Source: Amanita rubescens (taxonomy: Eukaryota > Basidiomycota > Agaricomycetes > Agaricales > Amanitaceae). From it: a stretch of 64,000 bases of DNA. A program made the translations under genes and the position numbers. The stretch covers positions 89,946 to 153,945 of the forward strand of contig WION01000112.1 of NCBI GenBank assembly GCA_015039365.1, given 5' to 3'. The stretch's first letter is position 1; every line of letters starts with the position of its first letter. Shown here piece by piece: positions 55,199 to 64,000 of this stretch. The notes below the pieces were generated by a model. It was not told the origin of the DNA. It was given only the letters and a program-made list of their open reading frames with translations, and ran no database searches.

Positions 55199-56593
55199 AT
55201 GATCACTCAAAACAATCCCACATACGCTCAATTTCCAGTCCACATGCTCGTATCTCGCGCGCCCATCTTGTTCCCTCCAGAGATTCTCGACGAAATAATT
55301 GATCTCCTTGACGAGACATCGACATTACTCTCCTTCGGCCTCGTTTGCAGACGAACCCTTGTCAAAAGCCGTTGTTGTCTATTCTCCACCCTTGAGTTCA
55401 CCAAGAACAAGAGTTTCGACCAGTTTTTGCACCTTGCCGGTGCGCCGTGGACCAGCTTTACGTCCGCCGTCGAAGAGATTCACCTCCTGGACTTATTCCA
55501 TTATCGTTATCCCTACCGCGATGATATAGACCCGACACAGGTGGCATCAAACCTCCGTAACGTCAAGTCACTAAGCATATTGTTACATTCGAACTGGAAA
55601 ATTGGATGGCGTCTCGTACCGCTCCCTGTTCTGGATGTTATCTTCCAATTGGACATTCACGATCTGCAGCTGGATGGCATCGGTTTGTGGAAGACGGAAG
55701 ACATCGTGATGCTGTTCAGCCGGCTTCCACCTTCTGTGAAAACCCTTGCCCTCCGGAAAATGCGATCCCACGAAATGCCCGACCTCTCGCGCCATTTATC
55801 TATATTTCGTCGCCCTTTACAGTTCAGAATGTTCGACAACGTCTCCCTCGCGCTTTTCAAAAATGTATTGGATCCCTTGGTTAACCCGTCCCTCGACGTT
55901 TCCGTGCAGGCCTTCCATATTCGACCCCCCGCTCTCCCGGCTGCCGAGGCCTGCAATCCCTTGACCTGGAGATTTTTACATCACGTTGGCCATTGCATCG
56001 AGCAGCTTTTGATCACCTTTGATAAGCCGAGTACCTTTGCCTCGCTCGGTAAGCATACTTTTGTGTCGAGTATCTAACATCTTAGTGCGTAAATTTCAAC
56101 AGATGAATCACTAGGATATTTAGAAGCAACTCAAGTTACCCAATGTACCAACGTTCGGATGGTATACATTGGATTTACCGGATATGCCTTCACGACACCA
56201 AAGTTACCATTACTCGTATCGGCCATGTGGAAGATGCTGTCCGCTCTGCCCTCGCCGGGAGCTCTACAGGAATTTCGGTTCAAGCTCAGACCCTTTAAGA
56301 ATTTGTTAGAGCAGCAATTATCCTCATTGGGATTTCTCGAATCTCCGAATCTCCTTCATCAAGTTCGGCGCATGTTTCCGAATTTGAAGATGATCAAGAT
56401 TATATTGGGCGTTTATGAACCAGAAGAATCTGAACCATTTTTGGAAGCATTACGTCGGTTGAATGATTTGAGAGTATTGGAAGAAAATGGCATCCTGAAA
56501 CTCGTGGTAGTAGATTTGAATGAGCATGTTGCATGTCGTTCTATTGTAGAGGGTTGCAGTGTTGACAGGGAACTGCCAGCACGAGATTATTAG
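55199..56593 (+). CDS. F-box protein, right copy (446 aa)
   Basis: Mirror copy of 43172-44566 with exons 55199-56048 and 56103-56593. It has the same length and intron, and scattered substitutions (MLVSRAPILF for MLASRVPVLF, IGLWKTED for IGMWKTED, RKMRSHE for RKLRSHK). The F-box and leucine-rich region are intact. Two intact copies imply a recent duplication; divergence of function is not evident. Confidence 0.85.
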
Positions 56594-56647
56594 ATAGGGG
56601 GAAACCTTCAGTTATGTATTAGCAGTGGTATATACCTTATGGACTTG

Positions 56648-56822
56648 AATATCGCATTCCTTGAAGATTTGGACATCCGTACGATACCGCTCGAGGGTTC
56701 AGATTGATATACCGTTTCAATCCAAAGGTCTGGATGTCCCGAGAGGTGTGTTCCGAGCTTGGACAAAACGTTGAAGTTCTGGGATGTAAGTGGGTTGAGC
56801 GTATCCGACAGATTAGCAACAT
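56648..56822 (+). pseudogene. chimeric TUP1 fragment (right arm)
   Basis: Counterpart of 42921-43135, about 30 bp shorter in the LVHNLMHER part. It shows the same fusion to [16 protein letters not shown], so it existed before the inverted duplication. Confidence 0.8.
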
Positions 56823-56835
56823 GATTTCAAAGCTA

Positions 56836-58014
56836 CTACGTTACAAACGCGTTATTATCGTCGTCTGAAGATACGAGTTCTAGTTTCTCATCACCTTCGC
56901 TCGCTGACTCAGGAGGGTTATCATCATCTTCGTCCTCTGAGCTGATCAGTCCTTCCGAATCGGAGGCAAGTCTGAGAGCGTGATTTGGATTCGCTACAAG
57001 TAGATCCTCCACTGATCCGGTTTTATCTGTGTAGACCAATATTTTCAGTTTAGGAAGGATTATGCAAGTCATGAAAATCCACCTTTTTCCTTTCTGGACT
57101 CTGCCCACCGTCTGTCCAGCTCGTCGAGAATTCTATCCTGAGAGCTGCTAGCTTCAGCGGAGCTCTTGCACTGCTTATACTGTTCAAAATAGGGGCTATT
57201 GACATATTAGAGTATTGGCTCTGCCTGACTCGGAGATACGTACCGGTTAACCTCATAAAATGACTCGGCCCAACCAAAAGCACTTAGCAACCTTTCTGCA
57301 TATGCATCGAAACCAGTGATATAAAAAGCCGCGGCTAGCGCTTCTACACAGTTTAGCCTCCAAGGTTTACCATAGTTAGTAGGGTTGGTGGCGAGGAGGT
57401 AGGGTACTGTTTAGATTTCAATGAGCGTTAGGACTGCTAGCCAACTGCCCAACTCACAAAGACGTTCGTGTGGGCTGGCTATCTTGGCGAATGGAACATC
57501 ATCCAGACGAGCCCAAGAACATTCGACGACGGCAAGTCCTGCCTTCAGCACAAGATGGTGATCCGCGGGGCTTATGACTTGGGTTGCCTTGGGACTACAA
57601 AGCATAGAAAGTAAGTCGGAACTCTCGAAGGGGGGGCAACTTGTACTCACGAGATAACTATTCCTCTAAAATGTGTACCGACGCGCAGCTCTTTGATCAG
57701 CTTTAGACGGGCGAGCTTTTTGCCGGAGCAACGTTTGGGATCGCAGTGATCGAAATCCTTAATTGAAGGTTAGATAGCGAGAAAGGGAACTAGCATAACA
57801 GTGGACTACAGACCCACATCGCGACAGGAACGTCGATATGTATCCTTGGCTTGGCGTCCAAGTCTGCGTCATCATCGCCTTGGATTTCGTCCACCGCGCT
57901 TTCCGGACGCTCATCTGTGATTACTCTTTCTCTGTATCGTCCAAATGATTTGTTTTTGCCTCCCTTTCCCCTGCTTGTTTTGCTCTTGTTGCTTGAAATG
58001 TCCTTCTTGCCCAT
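56836..58014 (-). CDS. TSR3: 18S rRNA aminocarboxypropyltransferase Tsr3, right copy
   Basis: Mirror copy of 41741-42907 with the same exon pattern and signatures, from ATG 58014 to the stop at 56836. Differences are mild: GDDDADLDAKPRIH for GDEADLDAKPKIH, SPADHH for SPVDHH, AKIASPHE for AKIVSPHE, and SSAEASSSQDR for NSAEVGSSQER. No stop or frameshift was seen. ASPHE and SPAD fit the wider family better than the left copy, so the right arm, which also has the whole SDR, may be the original. Confidence 0.93.
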
Positions 58015-58437
58015 AGAAGACCCGTGTGAAGTCGATTTAGTCACTTTTTTTTTATGAATAATAATGAGGATTGAGGATATCGTAAGATGTTACATGTTAA
58101 GTTAAATAAGTAGTCACCTCCGAGAGGTTTGTAGGTATGGTAGATCGTATGAGAGTGGTATGCGTGAGTGAAGTGTTACCGTGACAAACTTCTCTCTCCC
58201 GTACGCTACCGTTGTGATCGCGGGAAAGGTCTTCACTAGTGAAGCCGACTCAGGAGTCTAACGAGGAAGTTAGCATCCTTTTTCTCAGAGAAGAAGTTGC
58301 GAAGGAAAGAAGTGCGAGTACTACCCTTGGGTAACGGTGGAGCCCGCCACAATTCTCGACCCACTCATGTCTCACATGGAAGCATATATATCATTTATAA
58401 TCTCTGCTACTCATGATCCAACGTCCCCAATCGAGAC

Positions 58438-59525
58438 ATGAAACAAGACACTGCAGGAATTGAACGCGTCTTCGAGCCCTCGCCGCGCATCACACGCACC
58501 GTCTTCAACCTCTTTCAGCTCCCAAAACGCATTGCTATCGTCACAGGAGGACATCGTGGAATCGGTCAAGAAATCGCATTTGCCTATGCAGAAGCCGGCG
58601 CGATCGTTTATTGCATCGACCTGCCGCAGAAACCAGACGAAGATTGGATCAAGGCTAAAAAATACATTGATTCATTGCCCGAGTTTCAACTGGATGGCGG
58701 CGGGGGCTGCAAGGGACGACTAGAATACGTCCATGCGAACGTGACAGACCAGAAACAGATGGTCGCCGTTGCTGAGGATATCGCGCGGAGGGAAGGGCGC
58801 ATTGATATCTGCGTTGCTTGTGCGGGGATCCTGAGAAGCGGCGATTGCCTCACGTACTCTGCTGAAGAGTTCCAGAAAGTTTGTTTCCTATTGACCTTCG
58901 TTACGTTGTTTTCTTATCTATTCTTACTAGCTCATGGACGTGAACGTAAACGGAGTACTTTTCACTGCCCAGGCCGCCGGCCAAATTATGGAACGCACAG
59001 GAACCCCTGGAAGCATTATTCTCATAGGAAGTATAAGCGGTAGCGTGGCTAACAAAGTCAGTGTTTACATCAGAGATTTTTGTGCCCTGTTCACTGACGG
59101 CGTCTTCCAGGGATTAAAGTGGTCTGCGTACAATTGTAGCAAAGGTGCCGTCCTTCAGATGGTCAAGGGTATGGCCAGCGAGCTTGGCGCGAAAGGAATA
59201 CGTGTTAATAGCATCAGTCCCGGTTACATTGAAACACAGTGCGTTTCTTTTTCTATTGCCACCAGACTTAGTTACTCATGGAATTCACAGAATGACCAAG
59301 GACTTTATGGACAAGAACCCTCATTTAAGGGAGGAGTGGTCATCTATGAGTCCCTTCGGTCGTATTGGCAGACCAGATGAACTCCGTGGCATCGCTTTGT
59401 GGCTGGCAGGAGATGGGTCGACGTTCTGCACTGGCAGCAAGTAAGGATGTCTGATCGCTTGTATAACTTTTCAATTGACACTGTCTTTTAGTATCGTAGT
59501 CGATGGCGGCTATATGACTTGGTAA
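58438..59525 (+). CDS. short-chain dehydrogenase/reductase (292 aa)
   Basis: NAD(P)-dependent classical SDR. Exons 58438-58878, 58931-59056, 59111-59238, 59291-59440 and 59492-59525. Cofactor loop VTGGHRGIG (about residues 38-46), CAGIL for the NAG motif, catalytic Ser in IILIGSISGSVAN, YNCSK (YxxxK), SPGYIET, and the C-terminal WLAGDGSTFCTGSNIVVDGG. Length is normal for the family; related fungal enzymes act on sugars or polyols, but the substrate cannot be told. Its first exon start and promoter were copied to 41219-41400 by the inverted duplication. Confidence 0.92.
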
Positions 59526-60217
59526 AGAATAGTAGGAATTGGGCACGTTTACTTAACAACTTTTGTTGTATTGCTGACTATTGTATAAATACGCGTGCAA
59601 GTATGTATATAAGCAATGTGGTTGCGCCATGCGAATCCGATCTCGGGATAGGATCCTGCATAAAGGTAACCGGAGGTCCTGGGCGTAGCTGGAAACCGCG
59701 CGTGGCACTTTATTAATTATTGCTCACAACTTTGACCTATTTCTCGTTCTTCCAGTTCGTAATGAAGGTAGGATTAGCGATGTCCCCAGTAGTGCCTATC
59801 CGCCAGGTTACCTACGTGCTGCAATGTGGCGTAGTACAAAGTATAGGTGAGGGCAAGGCCAAGTAGGCTGGTGTCGTTGAAATCTTCTCGTTAGTCGGTA
59901 GGATTATCAGTGCGCATGTTAGTTGAGTGTGTTTCTTACCTCCACTCTTGCTAGTTACCCGGAAACTACTCGCTTTTGCAAGACACATGCGGCCTACATG
60001 CTGACATTCAAGACCCTCATACATCCCATCTGACGAGCGGGATTATGACATTCTTCGTTGCCACGATACGATGTTGAGACTCGTGCTCCGCTCTCAGTGT
60101 AGAATCGATAAAGTCGATCCGCATTGATAAATACAAGTCACTTTCATGCATACGACATATTCACGCAATAGAAACAAAACTCGCTACACAACCATCCACC
60201 GAAGCTCAACCACTCAC
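59526..60217. other. intergenic
   Basis: 3' flanks of two converging genes. No ORF with support. A word shared with 61830-61890 (CACCGATACGATGTTGAGA-like and TCGATGAAGTCG-like) suggests a small partial duplication of the membrane-protein gene near 60062-60115. Confidence 0.4.
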
Positions 60218-62296
60218 TCACCCCATATTCTGGGGATCTTCGGGCTGTAGCGTGCTACTCTCGCCTTCCAACAAGGATACGTCGTCAGACGTATCGCGTA
60301 GCGACCGAGGTGCATGATCAGACTGCCTTGACTCCGCATCATGCCATTGATCGTCATTGCCACCGCTGGTGTTGCCGACGTCCTGGGGTATGTCCATGAC
60401 CGGTTCCACTAGCGTCTGTGGTCTCGGCGGAACTTGTACAGTCGGGGGAGGGTGAGGAAGACGTGATGGGACATAAAGTGTTGGGGACCGTTCAACCGGG
60501 GGCTCAGGGGACGGACGACGAGGTGCTTCTTCAGAAGTTCTAGGGGACCATCTAACCGGGGTGGAACTCCGGGAGGGAGGACGACGAGGGGGCTCTTCAT
60601 AAATTATTGGGGACAATTCAACCGCGGGCTCGGGGGAAGGACGACGAGGTTCTACCACAATTATAGGGGAACGTCTAACCGGGGCGGATCTCCTGGAGGG
60701 ATAACGACGAGGTGCCTCTTCATAAATTGTTGGGGGCCTCGATTCAATATATTCGCGGAAGTCCACAGAGTGATGTCGAGCTTTTGTTGGTTCGTCCTTG
60801 TGACGTGAAGATGAGGGCATTGGTTCGCTTTCTTCGCTGGAATCCTCCGAATAGCGATCCCGGTGTCGTCCTCGCCGGCCACGTCGGCCACGTCGTGCAT
60901 GCCTGTGACGCGCCGTGGAGGGACGAGTTTCTGAATCCATGGATTTTTCCTGTGTAACGGCCGTTCGAGCTTCGTAGGGCGAGATGTACCGATTATGGAG
61001 GCCAGACGGTAGCATTGAGGATGGGATATACACACCGGGGGGATAACTGGCTGACGGACGATGAGGGCCTGCGAATGGGGAAATCGGTATTGATGGCAGA
61101 GCTCGATGTTGCTCACTGGTGGGAGGACCTGAGACGCCTGGTACATGTCCATTTACCAGCGCTGCCGCCTGGATCATTTGCGTGATTCTGTCACTCCAGG
61201 CTTCGTCAATGTCACTATACTGCGAAAAAGTGGTTAGGATGAGGTAAAAATGGAGGAAACCGATGAAGAGAAAAGCGGATGTGATGATTTTGACATCGAT
61301 TTCGAAATCGAGGGAGCGAGGGATCTGAAGGCAGTTGCAATTGGCAGCCTGAGTATTGGTGGGTTGACCTGATGTTTTCCAGATGACAGACATGAGACAT
61401 ATGATAAAGAGGATGATGGACCTGGAGGGCGTTGTTAGATAAAGTGCAAAAAAAGGAAAAGCGGGGATACCATGCGAGCCAGACGAAGGGAAGGGAAAGT
61501 AGAACAAAAAGGTTCCACCAGGTGTTACTGGAAGGATGAAGCGCGCTCTAAGGATAAGGTTAGAAGAAAAGGTCATTATGACGTTAATGGGGACCGCCTT
61601 TGACCTGGGCCAACTGCATTGCTTTGTGGGGTCTGCGCATCGTTTCAAATCTGTTGACGTACAAGGAGCCGAAGAAAAGGCTCGCGAGGGCGCTGATCAA
61701 TGACATGAGCGCTGTGCATTGCACGAGACGGCTCCCTGATCCGTCCAACTGGAGGAGGTTATAGATGGCCCTTCAGGTCCGTCAGTTCTTCGGAGATTTT
61801 CACAAAGTCCTCGCTAGACTCACGAAAGGAGCAACACCGATACGATGTTGAGAGTGCTCCACTCTTTCAGTGTGGAATCGATGAAGTCGCTCCAGGAGCG
61901 CTCCACTTCTTCCCAGCGTTTGGGTCTCCAAGAACCAGCTGGAGGGCCGCCTAGGTAATGAGAGGCCATTTCATTCTGCGTCAAGTGTACACCATTGAAT
62001 ATTTGATGAACGCGTTTGCGGTAGACGAAAGGTAGAAACAGGAGCACCGAGAAGTATAGGAAGTTAGGCAGAGCGGTAAATGCGCCGACGAGGCCCTTGA
62101 TGTCATTGGCAGTGGCTGCCGCGGAAGGATCGAAGTAGTATCCTGGGAATGCGTGCCAGCCGTCGTAAATGGGGACTTGATTTTGCTGGGGCTGCTCATC
62201 TGCGCCGTCACGATACGAGGCTGGACGATGTTGTTGCTTCTCTCGCTCCCTGCGAGGACTCCTGGGCCTGGAATCTACTTTAGCCATGGAAGCCAT
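60218..62296 (-). CDS. multi-span membrane protein with Arg/Pro-rich tail (639 aa)
   Basis: Exons 61824-62296, 61605-61770, 61471-61547 and 60218-61421, phases consistent. A hydrophilic N-tail is followed by a first span (FLYFSVLLFLPFVYRKRV), EWSTLNIVSVLLLSAIYNLL, ISALASLFFGSLYV, WWNLFVLLSLPFVWLAWSII and LFIICLMSVIW, then a further span near IITSAFLFIGFLHFYLILT. The long C-terminal part is cytosolic-looking: an Arg-rich stretch (RHARRGRRGRRGRHRDRY) and three to four repeats of the type PRRPSPEPxVExSP and IYEEPPRRPPSRS. Mushroom-specific family, function unknown. The repeats come from DNA repeats at about 60490-60720. Confidence 0.75.
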
Positions 62297-63058
62297 GACA
62301 AACCGAAAATCAACGTTCGATGCCCTTCACAATCATATCTACCACCAATCGCCGTGGCAAGTCCGTGACTGTGTGACGTTCCACCTTGTCAGGTTGGTAT
62401 CGAAGTTCTCGATAGTCGCGGTCTATGCTGAGATGTGTCACCACCAGGACTGCTGTCTCGTTGGCATCAACTTCTTGAACTCGCTGACAAAAATTTTGAT
62501 GTATAAGCTCTACCGATCACAAAAACTTCCGCACTACAAGATAGCGGCGAGCTTACTCGCACCACAACGAGTCGAAGACAAAGCAGGATATATGGGACCA
62601 GGCGTGGCGTTGAATGTGCGAGCAAAAGGGTGCGTGTAACTTTATCTTTTTTTCCCATTTGTTACTGACGTATATCGCTGTTCTCAGTTCAGACAATTGA
62701 TGAGGGGGACTCAGAGGGAAGTCTTGAAGATATTTCTCGCACAACAAGCGACGTACGAGAGGGGATAGACTATTGGGTTGCCTATCACTCAGCCAATGTG
62801 TCCAGAGATCGTATTATGGGAGGGTATTGGAAGGAGCCGTATTTACGTGGGCAGCACTCACTGTAGGTACGCTGCCTCGTGGAGTTTATACTAAACGTGG
62901 AATAACTCTTTTTTTCAGTTCGGCACGACAGCGACTATCGTAAAACCCTGAACACTAGCGCCATCACTTGCACTTGTTCGGTTCCAAGCATGCCACCTGA
63001 CATTCATCCTTTCAATCTCAACCCTGACTTCGTGGATCAATTTACGTCACGGCCATAG
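62286..63058 (+). CDS. uncertain three-exon ORF
   Basis: Frame 62286-62631, then about 62691-62867 and 62920-63058, joined by GT/AG introns with matching phases, ends at TAG 63058. Pieces include VQTIDEGDSEGSLEDIS, YWKEPYLRGQHSL and PPDIHPFNLNPDFVDQF. No domain is known to me and the start overlaps the 5' end of the divergent membrane-protein gene, so the 5' end is suspect. The three joined open exons are the only support. Confidence 0.3.
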
Positions 63059-63059
63059 G

Positions 63060-63066
63060 TATAAAG
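63060..63066 (+). promoter_or_regulatory. TATA box of the secreted beta-trefoil gene
   Basis: TATAAAG, 52 bp upstream of ATG 63118, which leaves a short 5' UTR. Confidence 0.55.
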
Positions 63067-63117
63067 TCGTTGGGCACTCGCCTCCCTTCAACCACGACCA
63101 AAGTCATTTTTATCATC

Positions 63118-63823
63118 ATGGTCAAGTTCACTTTTTCATCCGTATCCTTAACCCTTGCCTCTGTATTCGCTCTCGTCTCTGCCGTTCCTACTGTGGCTTC
63201 GCCATTTCGCATCTCCAATGTCGGAACCGGCATGTTCATCTCCAGCAATGGCGCTGAACAACCGGGCGACAGTATCACCACCATCCCCTTCACCCCCGGT
63301 GATATGGTAGGAGATCCTATCACTCTAATTCTGCAAACTGGCTGAATATCTGGGGCGGCAGCACCTTGCTATTGATCCCTCGCCTAGAGTCGCCCCAGTC
63401 ACCTTGTCCACGGTGCGAGGCAAGTCCGGACTTTACATCGCATCCGTCGGTGTGAGCATTACTAATCCTATTTCCACTTTCCTTTGCCGATATTGACGTG
63501 ACCTGCGTAGGACCAAAGCAGTCCAGAGCTCATCTGGGACAGGACGCCATACACGTGGAGATTCATATTGCAACAATCTGGGGGTTATTTGTTAGTCTTC
63601 GCGCATTCAGTTCCAGCTAAACACCTAACGCATTTGGTGATACAGTGTTACTTATGCCGATGGTCGAGATGCCTACTGGGCGGATGTTCCCTACCAAACC
63701 GATGATGTATGCTCTCTTTTAAAAGAAAGAAAGAAAGGTTCTCACAAGTTCTCACAGATTATCGTAGTATCTGGCAGTGATGCCAAGCAAAATGAAATTC
63801 TTTTTAAAGTAATCCCAGTTTAA
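63118..63823 (+). CDS. small secreted protein, probably beta-trefoil (161 aa)
   Basis: Exons 63118-63306, 63362-63451, 63511-63590, 63646-63706 and 63758-63823; 162 codons, all in phase. A signal peptide covers about residues 1-22 (SSVSLTLASVFALVSAVP). The mature part has about 140 residues with three repeats of beta-rich type: FRISNVGTGMFISS, then VTLSTVRGKSGLYIAS and WRFILQQSGGYFVTYADG, compatible with a beta-trefoil such as ricin-B-like lectins or mushroom beta-trefoil protease inhibitors. I cannot choose between them: no QxW motif is seen. Read without the first intron it would stop early. Confidence 0.65.
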
Positions 63824-64000
63824 CAGTGACCTGTAGTAGGGCCTCCACAATATCGAAATATGTCATCGGATTCGTCTATTACTGCTGGTTACTCGTTGTT
63901 TGCTTTAAATGTCAATTTTAATGTCGCGTACAAGTGATCTTATTTCCCTAGTGCCAGTTTTAAAACAAACAGAGGCGTGAGTAGGATAGAGCTATATAAA
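63824..64000. other. 3' flank, right edge of the window
   Basis: AT-rich flank after the secreted-protein stop. Nothing recognised. Confidence 0.5.

Larger units (their letters stand above)
54893..58516. repeat. outer inverted-repeat arm, right (about 3.6 kb)
   Basis: Reverse complement of 41219-44855. The inner edge reads GGTAGCATTACTATATTAAGG against a diverged match on the left; the outer edge is after AACCTCTTTC inside SDR exon 1, which continues only on this side. Confidence 0.9.

Noticed and set aside
63307..63361. Early stop in the small secreted protein (after ITLILQTG)
   Set aside because: That segment is a 55-bp intron; splicing gives a continuous 161-aa frame.

Overview
The window is nuclear DNA of an Agaricomycete-type basidiomycete. 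Protein-coding genes are split by many 45-75 bp introns with GT...AG ends and CTAAC-like branch points. The families are also typical of mushrooms: a microsomal P450 with a 12-nt exon, DUF6534 membrane proteins, TKL and FunK-like kinases, F-box proteins, RecQ-like helicase debris and GAAC-rich degenerate repeats. Exon joins given below were worked out by hand and kept only when reading frame and splice phase agreed.

Region 1 (1-16.3 kb). A P450 runs off the left edge and is followed by a coiled-coil ORF. Next is a complete 7.8-kb LTR retrotransposon (3632-11457) with identical 486-bp LTRs, a CGATT target-site duplication and a PBS matching the anticodon arm of initiator tRNA-Met. It encodes only a gag-like protein; about 4.7 kb downstream of gag has no pol. 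Nearly the whole element, LTRs and gag included, is packed with perfect short hairpins, several of them repeated with compensatory base changes. A decayed helical-adaptor-like gene and a 466-aa FAD-linked oxidase follow.

Region 2 (17.9-30.9 kb). A small kinase-like gene is followed by a divergent housekeeping pair, SmD1 and a Pop8/Rpp14-like RNase P/MRP subunit, and then by a TUP1 amplification locus. The full corepressor TUP1 (24173-27081, 788 aa) is flanked on the left by a gene encoding two tandem Tup1-type WD40 propellers without the tetramerisation domain (696 aa model). On its right is a tandem copy of the TUP1 WD40 half placed behind a TKL kinase. A predicted intron joins kinase and propeller in frame (753 aa model). 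Further TUP1 scraps lie at 42.9, 50.4-50.9 and 56.6 kb.

Region 3 (31-41.2 kb). Three DUF6534-type membrane genes at different stages of decay, a gene with a possible PD-(D/E)XK signature, a second hairpin-rich AT-rich island, and a basidiomycete hypothetical protein with a basic repeated tail.

Region 4 (41.2-58.5 kb). A nested inverted duplication. The outer 3.6-kb arms each carry an intact TSR3 (18S rRNA aminocarboxypropyltransferase) and an intact F-box gene. The inner ~1-kb arms carry RecQ-like helicase fragments interrupted by GAAC repeats. Between the arms are an apparently intact secreted kinase-like gene, an apparently intact PD-(D/E)XK-like gene, and broken copies of NOP4 and a KAT14-like acetyltransferase.

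Region 5 (58.4-64 kb). A short-chain dehydrogenase whose 5' end is also present in the left outer arm, a multi-span membrane protein with an Arg/Pro-rich tail, an uncertain ORF, and a small secreted protein that is probably beta-trefoil.

No database or software was used. Family names rest on recognised motifs; intactness means only that hand-spliced frames stay open.
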